NCBI GenBank assembly: GCA_945957365.1
Contig: CAMFKI010000003.1
Span: forward strand, 124,001 to 188,000
DNA: 64,000 nucleotides
Reading direction: 5' to 3'
Source: an uncultured Alphaproteobacteria bacterium
GTDB taxonomy: Bacteria; Pseudomonadota; Alphaproteobacteria; Rhizobiales; Aestuariivirgaceae
The position numbers and the translations under genes were made by a program. Shown in pieces: positions 45,030 to 57,178 of the stretch; the stretch's first letter is position 1; each line of letters opens with the position of its first letter. A model generated the notes under the pieces. It ran no database searches and was not told the DNA's origin. It worked only from the letters and a program-made list of their open reading frames with translations.

Positions 45030-45362
45030 GATCCCTTACTCCCTTGCAAACACGTCATTTGTAATGCGCATCAAGTTAGAAAGGATCCATGACTCAAGGC
45101 TGGCGCGAATGCGGCGGAAAGAAGTCGAGGCGCTTCTGTTGCCGCGAAGCCACAGGCTTTTGTACCACGGTGAAAGATGCTGTTTACGCGTTGCTTACCA
45201 TGATGAGCGGCTGCACGCAGGATGCGAGATGACGTCGCGGCGTTCCTAAGCCGCGACGCTTGAACGTACACAATGGGACATTCGGCACGTCAGGAATAAA
45301 AAGAAAACAGGCCATCGGATGACCGAAGGGCTTGCGGCGCTTCGCGGCCGCGCGTTCGGAGC
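45030..45362. other. Intergenic region without a recognisable gene
   Basis: This 333-base gap lies between glmM and the outer-membrane barrel gene, both on the minus strand. The part near 45030-45200 should hold the barrel gene promoter. Open frames in it are short and lack ribosome sites. I see no RNA gene or repeat. Confidence 0.6.
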
Positions 45363-46709
45363 CTAGGCTGCCGCCCTGGCGATGGCGCCGCAAAGCTCGT
45401 CGACGATGGTGGTCACCAGGCCTTCGTCATCGCCTTCCGCCATCACGCGGATCACCGGCTCCGTGCCCGATGGGCGAATGACCAGGCGGCCGGCATTGCC
45501 CAGCCGCGCTTCGGCTTCGGCGATCATGCTGCGCACGTCCTTGTCCTGCAGCGGCGCGCCGGCCTTGAACTTCACGTTCTTCAGCACCTGCGGAAGCGGC
45601 GTGAAGAGATTGCAAACCTCGCTCACGGGCTTGCCCTGGCGCTTCACTTCGGCGAGCACCTGGAGCGCGGCGAGCAGGCCATCCCCCGTCGTCGAGAAAT
45701 CGGACAGCACGATGTGTCCCGACTGCTCACCGCCGACATTGTGGCCATGCGCCCGCATGTGTTCGACCACATAGCGGTCGCCGACCTTGGTGCGCGCCAG
45801 CGTCAGCTTCTGTCCCGCCAGATAGCGCTCGAGGCCGAGGTTCGACATGACCGTGGCGACCAAGCCGCCGCCGCGCAGTTCGCCGCGCCTTGCCCACGAG
45901 GATGCGATCAGCGCCATCAGCTGGTCGCCGTCCACCACCTGGCCCTTGTCGTCTGCGATGATCACGCGGTCGGCATCGCCGTCGAGCGCAATGCCGATAT
46001 CGGCACGCAATTCCCTGACCTTTGCACACATGGCTTCAGGATGGGTCGAACCGCAGCCGTCATTGATGTTGATGCCGTTGGGCTCGGCGCCAATCTGCAC
46101 CACCTCGGCGCCCAGCTCCCACAGGGCGGTGGGCGCCACCTTGTAGGCAGCGCCATTGGCGGTGTCGATCACCACCCGCAACCCGTCGAGCGTCATGTCT
46201 TTCGGATAGGTGCGCTTGGCGAACTCGATGTAGCGCGCCTGCGCATCCTCGATGCGCTTGGCACGCCCGATCGTCTCTGGCGCAGCGAGGCTCATCAGCG
46301 CCGGGTCGTCGAGCATCGCCTCGATCTCGAGTTCCTGTTCGTCCGACAGCTTGAAGCCGTCTGGCCCGAAGATCTTGATGCCGTTGTCCGCGAAAGGATT
46401 GTGCGACGCGGAGATCATCACGCCGAGGTCGGCCCGCATCGAGCGCGTCAGCATGGAAACGGCCGGCGTGGGGACGGGTCCGAACAGGAACACGTCCATC
46501 CCCGCGGCCAGCAGGCCCGAAGCGAGTGCATTCTCGATCATGTAGCCCGAAAGCCGGGTGTCCTTGCCGATGACCACGCGGTGGCGGTGGCTGCCGCGGC
46601 GATAGAGATTGCCGGCGGCCATGCCGATCTTCAGCACCATGTCGGCGGTCATGGCCCCGCTGTTGGCCCGGCCACGAACACCATCGGTTCCGAAATACTT
46701 GCGGGTCAT
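45363..46709 (-). CDS. glmM: Phosphoglucosamine mutase GlmM
   Basis: A 448-residue enzyme making glucosamine-1-phosphate for peptidoglycan and LPS. The phosphoserine loop is in [16 protein letters not shown], the Mg-binding loop is DGDADRVI, and [10 protein letters not shown] at the start and [12 protein letters not shown] near the end are family marks. GGGAG precedes the ATG at 46709; a GTG at 46715 is an alternative. It is downstream of folP and ftsH in one run. Confidence 0.97.
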   Translation of the reverse strand: MTRKYFGTDGVRGRANSGAMTADMVLKIGMAAGNLYRRGSHRHRVVIGKDTRLSGYMIENALASGLLAAGMDVFLFGPVPTPAVSMLTRSMRADLGVMISASHNPFADNGIKIFGPDGFKLSDEQELEIEAMLDDPALMSLAAPETIGRAKRIEDAQARYIEFAKRTYPKDMTLDGLRVVIDTANGAAYKVAPTALWELGAEVVQIGAEPNGININDGCGSTHPEAMCAKVRELRADIGIALDGDADRVIIADDKGQVVDGDQLMALIASSWARRGELRGGGLVATVMSNLGLERYLAGQKLTLARTKVGDRYVVEHMRAHGHNVGGEQSGHIVLSDFSTTGDGLLAALQVLAEVKRQGKPVSEVCNLFTPLPQVLKNVKFKAGAPLQDKDVRSMIAEAEARLGNAGRLVIRPSGTEPVIRVMAEGDDEGLVTTIVDELCGAIARAAA

Positions 46710-46722
46710 GATCACTCCCTGC

Positions 46723-47744
46723 CTAGAGGCCGCTCTGGTCCGGGTCGGCGGCAGCGCCTGCCACTGCCAACGCCTCGACCGTCGCCTTCACATCATGCAC
46801 GCGAAGAATATGCGCTCCGTTAAGAGCCGACCACACCGCCCCGCCGACCGAGCCATTGACGCGGTTGCCGGCCTGCTTCTCGCCGGTCAGCGCACCGATG
46901 AAGCCCTTGCGCGACAGCCCCATCAGAAGCGGCACGCCCAGGGAATGATAAAGCGCGAACTGGCGGAGCACATCGAGATTGTGGCTGAAGCTCTTGCCGA
47001 AGCCGATGCCGGGGTCGGCAACGATACGGTCCCGGCTGATTCCCGCGGCGATACAGGCCTCGATGCGCACCTCCAGCCAGTCGAAGACGTCGAGGGCCAC
47101 GTCGTCATACTGCGGGCTCAGCTGCATGGTCTTGGGATCACCCTGCGCGTGCATCAGGATCACCGGGCACGTTGCCTCCGCCATCGCCTGCAGGGCGGCA
47201 GGCTCATAGGTGAGGGCGGCGACGTCGTTGACGATTCTCGCCCCGGCTTTCAGCGCGGCGCGCATCACATTGGCCTTGCGGGTGTCGACCGAAACGGTGT
47301 GACCCGCCCCGGCCAGTGCCTCGATCACCGGCAGGATGCGGCGGAGTTCTTCGGCTTCCGGCACGCCTTCCGAGCCCGGTCTAGTCGACTCGCCCCCGAT
47401 GTCGAGGATGTCGGCGCCCTCCTTTGCCAGTTGCATGCCGTGCGCAATGGCCCGCTCGGCCTGCGCATTGAGACCGCCGTCGGAGAAGCTGTCCGGCGTC
47501 ACGTTGAGGATGCCCATGATCAGCGGGCGGTCGGCCGAGAGAAAGCCTGGCACAACCGTTCGCCGCCCCAGGGTTCCTTGCGTGAATCGGCGGGTGATGC
47601 GGCCACCGTCGCGCGTGATTTCCTCGACCAGCGTATAGGCGATCGCGGAAAGGCCGCCGAGCGATGCTCCGCGGCCTTGCGCGATCACCTGCCGGGCGTC
47701 GGGCCCGTAGACGAGCCCTGCCGGCCTTGTATAGGTCGTCGGCA

Positions 47745-47745
<1 letters not shown>
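46723..47745 (-). CDS. folP: Dihydropteroate synthase FolP
   Basis: A 340-residue enzyme of folate synthesis, target of sulfonamides. The core (about 72-335) has [45 protein letters not shown] and GLSRKGFIG. The N-terminal about 70 residues are an extension seen in rhizobial FolP. Its start overlaps the ftsH stop by one base, so the two are coupled. Confidence 0.96.
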
Positions 47746-49661
<1,916 letters not shown>

Positions 49662-49724
49662 GTGATCCTCACAGCTGGCCGCCCAGCCCCGGATCGGCGG
49701 ACGGCAGTCTCCTGACAGGCCAAT

Positions 49725-49753
49725 AACATAGGATGGCCCGGAAGTATTTCCAA
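49725..49753 (-). promoter_or_regulatory. Probable ftsH promoter
   Basis: On the minus strand TTGGAA (49753-49748) and TATGTT (49730-49725) are 17 bases apart. This fits a sigma-70-type promoter about 60 bases before the GTG start. The CTTGGAA and CCAT in the same stretch could also be read as heat-shock elements. Confidence 0.5.
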
Positions 49754-49775
49754 GAATGCGCTTTTCGTAAATTCA

Positions 49776-51011
49776 TCAGGGGCTGGCGTTGAGGCGCAGG
49801 AAGCTGATCCGGGGGGCTGGTGCCCCTGCGGGCTGCTCCACCCACGGAAACGCTTTCTGGGCATAGACCGGAACGCCCGGAATTGCCGGCAGCTTCCTCT
49901 GCGCCGCGGGGGTCACCCGGGCACCAGGCGCAGCTTCCACGAGAAAACGATTGTCCCACATCACCTTACCGGTCGGGGGCACCACCTGCGGAGCCTTCGC
50001 GATGCGCGCCGACTCGCGGGTAACCCAGAAGCTCGTCTTGCGCCGTCCGAGCAAGGCGCCGCCCAGCGTGCAGCGCACCGGACCCTGGCTGGCAGCGGCC
50101 CAGTGGCAGGCGCGTCGCAATTCCTCGGGCTCCGGCAGGGGCTGCCCGCCGCCATAGCGAGCGATGACGAGCGCCAGGATCCGCTCCTGCAATGCCATCG
50201 GCAATAAGGTGAAGGGCTTCGCGGGCAGGTGGCAGATTCCCGCCTCGTGCTCCGTCACCGACGTGGCAATCCAGCGCCGCGCCAGGCGCTCGAGAAGATC
50301 GGCAAGCTGCACACTGCGGTCGGCAAGTGCGGCGAGTCGCAGGGTCATCGGCTCGCCCAGTCGCCCCAGGGTGTGGCGCGCCCGCACCCGCTCGAAGCGC
50401 GGGTCGTCGTTCGACGGGTCTTCGATCCACGATTGGCCCCGGGCGGCCAGCCACGCGCGCAGGACCTGACGCCTGAAGCCGAGGAGTGGGCGCAGCACCG
50501 GCAAGCCGTCCCAGTTGCCCGCCGGGCGGATGCCGGCAAGGCTTTCGGGGCTGATGGTGCGCGACAAACGCATCAGCACGGTTTCAGCCTGGTCATCGAG
50601 CGTATGGGCGGTGAGCAAGGCGGTGGCCCCGTGAGCCCGGCACCACTTCGCCATGAGCCCATAGCGCGCTGCGCGGGCCGCTGCCTGGATGCCGGCGACG
50701 GGCTTCGGCTCATCGTCCCAGTGCAGAACCTGATGGGCGAGACCAAGCTTCGCCGCCCAGCTTGCGACCTCGGCCGCCTCGCCGGCGGCCTCGGGGCGCA
50801 GCCGGTGATCGACGGTCAGCACGGTTGTCGTCAGGTGGGGATGGTGGGTACGTGCCCAACGGGCCGCAAGGCACATCAGAGCGGTCGAGTCAGATCCGCC
50901 CGAAACGGCAAGCGCCACATGGCGCTCGGCCAGCAGCGGCGTGAAATCAGCCTCGATGTCAGGATGCGCAGCCGGCACGCTTGGCTTCCGCCTGGGCGCG
51001 CTTGCGGGCAT
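49776..51011 (-). CDS. tilS: tRNA(Ile)-lysidine synthetase TilS
   Basis: A 411-residue enzyme that converts the anticodon wobble C of tRNA-Ile(CAU) to lysidine. The PP-loop ATP pyrophosphatase motif SGGSDSTALM (about 37-46) is present, followed by HTLDDQAETVLMRLSR and GIRPAG. From the ATG at 51011 it overlaps cpoB by 53 bases; a GTG at 50978 behind GGAAG would shrink the overlap to 20. The gene order cpoB-tilS-ftsH is standard. Confidence 0.93.
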   Translation of the reverse strand: MPASAPRRKPSVPAAHPDIEADFTPLLAERHVALAVSGGSDSTALMCLAARWARTHHPHLTTTVLTVDHRLRPEAAGEAAEVASWAAKLGLAHQVLHWDDEPKPVAGIQAAARAARYGLMAKWCRAHGATALLTAHTLDDQAETVLMRLSRTISPESLAGIRPAGNWDGLPVLRPLLGFRRQVLRAWLAARGQSWIEDPSNDDPRFERVRARHTLGRLGEPMTLRLAALADRSVQLADLLERLARRWIATSVTEHEAGICHLPAKPFTLLPMALQERILALVIARYGGGQPLPEPEELRRACHWAAASQGPVRCTLGGALLGRRKTSFWVTRESARIAKAPQVVPPTGKVMWDNRFLVEAAPGARVTPAAQRKLPAIPGVPVYAQKAFPWVEQPAGAPAPRISFLRLNASP

Positions 51012-52020
51012 CGACCGCCTTGGGATACTCGTTGCTCACCGCGGCATAGGCAGCACAGGCCTGATCGTTCTGGCCCAGCCGGTCGAGCGACATGCCGAGC
51101 TTCAGCAGGCTGTCCGGGGCGCGGCGGCTGGTCGGATATTTCTTGTAACCCTGCAGGAAATTGGCGGCGGCGCGCTTGAAGTCGTTCTCGGCATAATAGG
51201 TCTCGCCCAGCCAGTACTGTGCGCTGCCGGCGAGGCTGTGATCGGGATACTTCTGCAGGAAATTGGTGAAGCCTGTTTCGGCATCGCTGAACTGACGGCG
51301 CAGCAGGCTCTCGTTGGAGCGCTCGTAAAGCGATTCCGGAGTTTCGGTCTGCGTGGCGGCATCGGGCTGCAGCGAAACGGTCTGAATCGAATCGCCGCCG
51401 CTGGCGGGCGGCTGGGCCGCGGGTGCACCCTGCTGCACGTAATCCTGACCCGCTTCCTGCTGCGACGGCGGGACCAGAACCTGGCCCTGGAAGCCACCGT
51501 CATTGGGCTGGGCGGCGGCGTTGTCCAGCGCACCGAAGACCTTGGCGCCGGGCGCCACGCCCGGAATGGCCTGCTGCATGGTGTCGTCGGTCGAGGGCGC
51601 AGCGGCGGTGGCGGCAGGAGCTGCCGCTGCGGGTGCGCCAGCAGGCGCATCGATGGGTCCCTGCTCGATGGTTTCGACACCGTTGCTGTCGGGAATGGGT
51701 GCACCGGCCGAAGCCGCTGCAAGGCGCTTCTGCTGCGTGGGCTGCGGATCGGGTGCGACCGGCGTGGCAGAAGCGATGGCGGGCGCGGGCTTCACCGGCT
51801 GGGCAGCACCTGACTGCTGCGGCGCGGTGGCACCGGTGCTCCGCAGCTGCTTCACCTGAAACGCAAGTTCCTGCACTTGGCCGGTGAGCTGGCGCACCTG
51901 CTCTTCGAGCTGCTGCATGCGCACGGCCATCTCGGAGGCGCTCTGTGCCATGGCGGGGGTTACGAGGCCCAGTCCCACCAGGGCGGCGGCGGCGACGGAG
52001 GATTTCACGAACTTCAGCAT
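50959..52020 (-). CDS. cpoB: Cell-division coordinator CpoB (YbgF)
   Basis: A 353-residue periplasmic protein with a signal peptide (about 1-26), an N-terminal coiled coil (MAVRMQQLEEQVRQLTGQVQ) for trimerisation, a long Pro/Ala/Gln-rich linker and C-terminal TPRs (SLYERSNESLLRRQFSDAETGF, SAQYWLGETYYAENDF). It couples the Tol-Pal system to peptidoglycan synthesis during division. The ATG at 52020 is used; GTG at 52029 is possible. The linker is longer than in E. coli. Confidence 0.93.
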   Translation of the reverse strand: MLKFVKSSVAAAALVGLGLVTPAMAQSASEMAVRMQQLEEQVRQLTGQVQELAFQVKQLRSTGATAPQQSGAAQPVKPAPAIASATPVAPDPQPTQQKRLAAASAGAPIPDSNGVETIEQGPIDAPAGAPAAAAPAATAAAPSTDDTMQQAIPGVAPGAKVFGALDNAAAQPNDGGFQGQVLVPPSQQEAGQDYVQQGAPAAQPPASGGDSIQTVSLQPDAATQTETPESLYERSNESLLRRQFSDAETGFTNFLQKYPDHSLAGSAQYWLGETYYAENDFKRAAANFLQGYKKYPTSRRAPDSLLKLGMSLDRLGQNDQACAAYAAVSNEYPKAVDARKRAQAEAKRAGCAS

Positions 52021-52139
52021 GATCTGCACCCAGCGGCCCTCTTGAGGGGCGGATTGTTCTCGTCAGCCCCGCAACTGAACCGCAATCGCGGTGAAATTGA
52101 GGCTTTGCGAGCCGTCCTGCGCAGTGCGGTCAGCGAGTG

Positions 52140-52637
52140 TTACTGGTTTGCACCACCGGTGATGACGGTGACGGCGCGGCGGTTCTGCGACCAGCACTGT
52201 TCGGCATCGCACAGGGCTGCCGGACGCTCCTTGCCATAGGCAATGGACGAGATGCGGGCGCCCTTCACCCCCTGGGCGATGAGGAACTCGCGCGCCGCGG
52301 TTGCGCGGCGTGCGGACAGCGCGATGTTGTACTCGCGTGTGCCGCGTTCGTCGGCGTGGCCTTCCACCTGGACGGTCACGCGGGGGTACTTCTGCAGCCA
52401 GGCGGCCTGACGGCGCAGCGTCTCCTGCGCTTCGGGAGTCAGCGTCGACTGGTCTTCGAGGAAGAACACGCGGTCGCCGACATTGGTGGTGAAATCCTGC
52501 GTGGACCCCGGAACCGCGACGGCGCCCGGTCCGGTGTTGGCATTGAGGTCGGGCGTATTCTTCTTCGAACAGGCGGCCAGCGCCAGGAAGCAGCCAAGAA
52601 CAGCAACGAACTTGAGGCTCGCCAATCGAGAAATCAT
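52140..52637 (-). CDS. pal: Peptidoglycan-associated lipoprotein Pal (copy nearest cpoB)
   Basis: A 165-residue lipoprotein with a signal peptide and lipobox LAAC (Cys22), a short linker and an OmpA-type peptidoglycan-binding domain (about 55-160; VTVQVEGHADERGTREYNIALSARRA). The Asp and Arg that bind diaminopimelate are in the NIALSARRA region and the preceding GHADERG segment. It tethers the outer membrane to the wall through TolA/TolB. It lies 119 bases upstream of cpoB and follows a nearly identical second pal gene. Confidence 0.96.
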   Translation of the reverse strand: MISRLASLKFVAVLGCFLALAACSKKNTPDLNANTGPGAVAVPGSTQDFTTNVGDRVFFLEDQSTLTPEAQETLRRQAAWLQKYPRVTVQVEGHADERGTREYNIALSARRATAAREFLIAQGVKGARISSIAYGKERPAALCDAEQCWSQNRRAVTVITGGANQ

Positions 52638-52809
52638 TTACCCACTCCTTGTACCGGGCCCGCTCCGCCGGCCGACATGACACCTTGAAAGTCCCGGCTC
52701 AGGGACTTGCACAACATGCACTGTGAAGCAACAGGGTTAACATTCCCTGACCGCAGCCCCTGCCCCCGCCCCCGGCATGAATCGGAAGCGGGGCCGGACG
52801 CTCAACCTT

Positions 52810-53304
52810 CTATGAGGTCTTCGCGCCGCCGGTGATGACGGTGACGGCGCGGCGGTTCTGCGCCCAGCACTGCTCGGCATCGCACAGCGCCGCCGGGCGT
52901 TCCTTGCCATAGGCGATCGAGGAAATGCGCGCGCCCTTGACGCCCTGGGCGATCAGGAACTCGCGGGTCGAGGTGGCGCGGCGGGCGGAGAGCGCAATGT
53001 TGTATTCGCGCGTGCCGCGTTCGTCGGCATGACCTTCGACCTGTACGGTGACGGCGGGATACCTCTGCAGCCAGGCGGCCTGGCGGCGCAGCGTTTCCTG
53101 GGCTTCCGGCGTCAGCGTCGACTGGTCCTCGAGGAACAGCACACGGTCACCCACATTGGTGGCGAAATCTTGCTCGGAACCCGGGATGGCCGCCGACCCG
53201 GGGCCGGTATTGGCCTCGAGGTCGGTCTTCTTCTTGGCGCAGGCTGTGAGCGCCAGCAGCGCGGCGAGACCGGCGGCCATCTTGAAACTGTCACGTCTGT
53301 TCAT
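52810..53304 (-). CDS. Second Pal lipoprotein, adjacent duplicate
   Basis: A 164-residue lipoprotein with lipobox LTAC (Cys22) and an OmpA domain that differs from the neighbouring pal at only about six of 112 positions by eye, from NVGDRV to TGGA. The signal and linker regions diverge more (MNRRDSFKMAAG versus MISRLASLKFVAV). Placed directly after tolB, it holds the usual pal position, so the copy near cpoB may be the duplicate. High domain identity means a recent duplication or gene conversion. The start at 53304 fits the signal peptide. Confidence 0.93.
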   Translation of the reverse strand: MNRRDSFKMAAGLAALLALTACAKKKTDLEANTGPGSAAIPGSEQDFATNVGDRVLFLEDQSTLTPEAQETLRRQAAWLQRYPAVTVQVEGHADERGTREYNIALSARRATSTREFLIAQGVKGARISSIAYGKERPAALCDAEQCWAQNRRAVTVITGGAKTS

Positions 53305-53414
53305 TCTCGTACTTCCCGTATTCGTGTGGTCATCAGGCACCCTGCCGCATCCCCTGCAGCAGGCCACCGCTCGTAGGGCCCCCAAGCCCCGAAATCAGTT
53401 GCGTGTCACACCGC

Positions 53415-54752
53415 TCAATTGAGCTTTGGCGACCAGGCCGGATCCGATCCGAAACCTTCGATCGGCACCCGTTGCTCGTTGTAGCCGGTGATGTCGACCG
53501 ACCAGAGCTGCGGCCCGCCCTTCTCGCCCTGCGTGTCGCGGAAGAACATCACCACACGGCTGTTGGGCGCCCAGGTGGGGCCCTCGTTGTGGAAGCCTTC
53601 CGTGAGAATGCGCTCGCCCGAGCCGTCGGGCTTCATCACGCCGATGGCGAACTTGCCATTGGCCTGCTTGGTAAAGGCGATCCACTGACCATCGGGCGAC
53701 CAGACCGGCGTCGAGTACCGGCCATTGCCGAAGCTGATGCGGTTCTGGTTCGAACCGTCGGAGTTCATCACGTAGATCTGCTGCGTGCCGCCGCGATCCG
53801 ATTCAAACGCGACCTGCGTGCCGTCGGGTGAATAGCACGGTGCGGTGTTGATGGCCTGCTCGTTGGTGAGCTGGCGCAGGTTGCGCGAACGAAGGTCGAG
53901 CTCGAAGATGTTGGCGTTGCCATTGTCCTCGAGGCTCATGATCACGCGCTGGCCATCCGGCGAGAAGCGCGGCGCAAAGCTCATGTTGGGGAACTGCCCC
54001 ACGATCTCGCGCTGCTTGGTGTCGATGTTCATCAGGTAGACGCGGGGCTCCGCGTTGCCGAAGGACATGTAGGTGATCTCGTTGGTGGACGGCGAGAAAC
54101 GCGGCGTCAGCACCAGGTCCTTGCCATCGGTGAGCGGGCGGATGTTGAACCCGTCCTGGTCCATGATGGCGAGCTTCTTGACGCGCTTGTCCTTCGGCCC
54201 TTCCTCCATCACGAAGACCACGCGGGTATCGAAATAGCCGTCGATGCCGGTGAGCTGCTTATAGATGATGTCGGCGATCATGTGGCCGATGCGGCGGTCG
54301 TTCTTCGGGCTGGTGGTGAACTGCTGGGCCGCGAGCTGCTGGCCGGTGTTCGCGTCCCACAGCCGGAACTCGACGCGCATCTTGTCGCCGTCCATGAAGG
54401 TCTGGCCGGTGACCAGCGCCTTGGCCTGGATCTGCTTCCAGCTGGCGAAGTTCGGTGTCTGGTCGAAGCTCGCGATCTTCTCGATGAAGGTGTTGGGATC
54501 GAGCGGCGCGAAGTAACCCGACCGGCCGAGATCGTTGGTGATCACCGAGGAGATGGTCCCGGCCGATTCTTCCGCCCCGCCGCCCGGAATGAAGGGCGAG
54601 ATGGCGATCGGCAGCGGATCGACGCGCCCGCCGGTAATGTCGATCTCGGTCTGCGCCTGCGCGGCGCTGCCCAGCCCGAACAGGGCGAATACCACGAGGA
54701 GCGCCGCAGCGATCCGGCGCAGGTGGTGGAAGCGGAGGTCGATGGAAATCAT
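53415..54752 (-). CDS. tolB: Tol-Pal system protein TolB
   Basis: A 445-residue periplasmic protein with a signal peptide (about 1-33), an N-terminal TolA-interacting domain (about 35-170) and a six-bladed beta-propeller marked by repeated SPDG/FSPDGQ-type turns ([33 protein letters not shown]). The propeller binds Pal. It lies 25 bases downstream of tolA. Confidence 0.97.
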   Translation of the reverse strand: MISIDLRFHHLRRIAAALLVVFALFGLGSAAQAQTEIDITGGRVDPLPIAISPFIPGGGAEESAGTISSVITNDLGRSGYFAPLDPNTFIEKIASFDQTPNFASWKQIQAKALVTGQTFMDGDKMRVEFRLWDANTGQQLAAQQFTTSPKNDRRIGHMIADIIYKQLTGIDGYFDTRVVFVMEEGPKDKRVKKLAIMDQDGFNIRPLTDGKDLVLTPRFSPSTNEITYMSFGNAEPRVYLMNIDTKQREIVGQFPNMSFAPRFSPDGQRVIMSLEDNGNANIFELDLRSRNLRQLTNEQAINTAPCYSPDGTQVAFESDRGGTQQIYVMNSDGSNQNRISFGNGRYSTPVWSPDGQWIAFTKQANGKFAIGVMKPDGSGERILTEGFHNEGPTWAPNSRVVMFFRDTQGEKGGPQLWSVDITGYNEQRVPIEGFGSDPAWSPKLN

Positions 54753-54777
54753 GAGCGGGCCGGGTTCCGTTTGTCTG

Positions 54778-55701
54778 TCACTGCGTCGCGGTATCAGCGA
54801 ACATGTTGGGGTTGAAGTTGAGCACGAGATCCTTCCAGACAGCATATTGGTCCTTGGGAAGGAAGTCGTAATTCTGGCATTGCGTGATGGCGGTGACGGT
54901 GGACTGCGCCGTGGTGCTGAACAGATAGTCGCCGGGGCCGTTCATGACCTCCGGCTGGCCGTTCACCGAGCCGTCCTCATTGAGAAGGATGTGGACCTTC
55001 ACCGTGATGTTGCCCTCGCGCGCGCCGGGCGGAATGATCCAGCATTCGCGGATCTTCTGCACGAAGGCGGCAATGGCCGTGGCCGACAGCGCCTGGTCCT
55101 TGCCCTGCAGCGTCTTCTGGCCCTTGGTGGGGCTGCCGTCGGTGGTTGCATCCGAAGCGTTCGTCGTCTTCTCGTCGTTTTCCTTGTTGAGCAGGGCCTC
55201 GAGCTTCGCCGTGTCGAGCTTCGGCGGCGGCTTCTTGGGCGGCTGCGGCTTCACGGCGGGCTTCGGCGGCGCCGGCTTGGGCGGCTGCGGCTTGGGCGGC
55301 GGCGTGGTGTCCTCGATCTGCTTCGTCAGGTCGGCGAGCGCCGTCGTATCCGGCGGCGGCGGTTCGGCCTTGGGCGGCGTCGGCGGCGTGGGCTTGGCCT
55401 CGGGCGGCGGAGGCGGCGGCTCGGGCTGTGCCTCCTTGGCCGCCGTCACTTCCTTGTCGGCCACCTTCAGGGTCTGGTCGGTCTTCTTGATTTCGGCCGC
55501 CTTCTTGGGCGCAGGCTTTTCGACCTTGTCCGGGGCGTCAGGCGCGGTGGCGGTGAGCTTGTTGGCGTCCGAGATATTCGAGATGTCGACGTTGATCGCC
55601 TCGACAGGTTCGGGGTCGTAATGCGGCTTCGGCAGCACCACCAGCGCCGCGGCGAGGATCGCCACGTGAAAGGTGATGGACGCTGCGAGGCTGCGCTTCA
55701 T
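54778..55701 (-). CDS. tolA: Tol-Pal system protein TolA
   Basis: A 307-residue protein with a single N-terminal transmembrane helix (about 5-24), a long Pro/Lys/Ala-rich periplasmic region (about 55-195) and a C-terminal globular domain (about 210-300, [19 protein letters not shown] and [19 protein letters not shown]). It transmits energy from TolQR to TolB-Pal. The Pro-rich rather than Ala/Lys helical domain II is the alphaproteobacterial form. Confidence 0.95.
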   Translation of the reverse strand: MKRSLAASITFHVAILAAALVVLPKPHYDPEPVEAINVDISNISDANKLTATAPDAPDKVEKPAPKKAAEIKKTDQTLKVADKEVTAAKEAQPEPPPPPPEAKPTPPTPPKAEPPPPDTTALADLTKQIEDTTPPPKPQPPKPAPPKPAVKPQPPKKPPPKLDTAKLEALLNKENDEKTTNASDATTDGSPTKGQKTLQGKDQALSATAIAAFVQKIRECWIIPPGAREGNITVKVHILLNEDGSVNGQPEVMNGPGDYLFSTTAQSTVTAITQCQNYDFLPKDQYAVWKDLVLNFNPNMFADTATQ

Positions 55702-55703
55702 CG

Positions 55704-56261
55704 TCAGTTCTGGCCCACGGCCGGGGCATCGCCCTTTGGCGCCGCGCTGTCGGCCGGTGCCGCGCTGTCGGCCGGTGCCGCGCTATCGGTTGGAACGGAT
55801 GCTGCGGCATCAGCACCACCCGGCAGCGTCTCGAGGCCGATCTTCTTGAAGCCGGCATTGTTGATGGCGCCCAGCACCTGGGCGATCGGGCCATAGGTGG
55901 CGGCGAGATCGCCGCGCACCCGGATCTCCTTTTCGGGGTCGACGCCATAGAGCGCCTGGAGCTTGGTGGTCAGCTCCGCGATCGTCATCGGCTGTTCCAT
56001 GAGGTAGATCGAGCCATCGGGCCTGATCGACACGGAGAGCGGCTCGACCTGGCTGTTGAGCGGCTTGGCATCGGTCTTGGGAAGGTCGATGGGAACGCCC
56101 ACCGTCATCAGCGGTGCGGCGACCATGAACACGATCAACAGCACCAACATGACGTCGACGAGCGGCGTCACGTTGATTTCGCTCATCACGCCGGCGGACG
56201 AGCGCCGCCTGGCATTGCGCCGCTGATAGCCGCCCTTGGCACCCCCTGCTGAAGCACCCAT
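55704..56261 (-). CDS. tolR: Tol-Pal system protein TolR
   Basis: A 185-residue ExbD/TolR protein with one transmembrane segment containing the proton-path Asp36 (NVTPLVDVMLVLLIVFMVAA). The periplasmic domain follows. The C-terminus carries three copies of the hexapeptide ADSAAP, a small in-frame repeat. It lies two bases from tolA and three from tolQ, so the genes are tightly coupled. Confidence 0.96.
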   Translation of the reverse strand: MGASAGGAKGGYQRRNARRRSSAGVMSEINVTPLVDVMLVLLIVFMVAAPLMTVGVPIDLPKTDAKPLNSQVEPLSVSIRPDGSIYLMEQPMTIAELTTKLQALYGVDPEKEIRVRGDLAATYGPIAQVLGAINNAGFKKIGLETLPGGADAAASVPTDSAAPADSAAPADSAAPKGDAPAVGQN

Positions 56262-56264
56262 CCG

Positions 56265-56966
56265 TTACACCCGTTCATCCAGCTGGCGGGAGATGATCGC
56301 GGAGAATTCATCCGCGAAATTCTCGAGCCTGGCGCCAATCTTCCCCGCGTCGGCAGTGTACATATTGTAGAAAATTGTCGCCGGAATGGCGGCAACGAGG
56401 CCGATGGCCGTGGCGAACAAGGCTTCCGCGATGCCCGGCGCCACGACGTTGAGCGACGTGTTCTGCGAATTGGCGATGGCCTGGAACGAAACCATGATGC
56501 CCCACACCGTGCCGAACAGGCCGATGAAGGGTGCGGCCGAACCGGTTGTTGCGAGAAACAGGAGGCGCGATTCGACGTCGTGCATTTCCTTCTGGATCTG
56601 CACGTCCATCACCTTCTCGATGCGGCGCTGCACGCCCTGGAAACCGGCGCGGAGCGCTGCATCCTGGCTGCGCTTCCATTCGCGCATCGCCGCCATGAAG
56701 ATCGCCGCGAGGCCGATATTGCTGCGGTTGCCCATCGAGGCATAGAGATCTTCCAGCGACTGGCCGGACCAGAAATACTGCTCGAAACGGTTGTTCGCGG
56801 CGTTCATCTTGCGGACGGAGAAGAACTTTTCGATGATGATCGCCCAGCACCACACCGAGGCCGAAGCGAGGCCGAACATCACGAGCTTGACCACCCAGCT
56901 GGCCTGAATGATCAGGTGCCAGAGCGAGAGCTCGCCCGCCGGTGCCGTGACTGCAAAAAATATCAT
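56265..56966 (-). CDS. tolQ: Tol-Pal system protein TolQ
   Basis: A 233-residue MotA/TolQ/ExbB proton-channel protein with three transmembrane segments (about 15-38, 133-155, 172-195) and the conserved ATTGSAAPFIGLFGTVWGIM and GIAEALFATAIGLVAAIPA stretches. AAGGA lies before the ATG at 56966, which is chosen over further upstream starts. It heads the tol operon; the preceding 210 bases hold four GANTC sites. Confidence 0.96.
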   Translation of the reverse strand: MIFFAVTAPAGELSLWHLIIQASWVVKLVMFGLASASVWCWAIIIEKFFSVRKMNAANNRFEQYFWSGQSLEDLYASMGNRSNIGLAAIFMAAMREWKRSQDAALRAGFQGVQRRIEKVMDVQIQKEMHDVESRLLFLATTGSAAPFIGLFGTVWGIMVSFQAIANSQNTSLNVVAPGIAEALFATAIGLVAAIPATIFYNMYTADAGKIGARLENFADEFSAIISRQLDERV

Positions 56967-57013
56967 CCTGTCCTTCCAACTCCACCGGAGGCCCCTGCCT
57001 GAGCCGGCCCGGC

Positions 57014-57178
57014 GATTCCGCACTGCCCCATAATCTGAGAAGGGTCGTGCAAACATGCCAAATCTGTCGAAACTGCGGCGATTCGGGACGGTTCTCCCCA
57101 GCCCGGCGCAGCACTCCGGTGCGACGACCGAAGCTTGGCCCACATGAATCAACTATGGTTAAGGGTTTGTTACGATTC
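57014..57178. promoter_or_regulatory. GANTC-rich region upstream of tolQ
   Basis: Four GANTC sites lie within 165 bases: 57014-57018, 57080-57084, 57146-57150 and 57174-57178. By chance under one would be expected. Together with an adjacent TTAACC on the minus strand (about 57157-57162), this suggests CcrM and possibly CtrA input to tol operon expression. No unambiguous -35/-10 pair was found. Confidence 0.5.
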
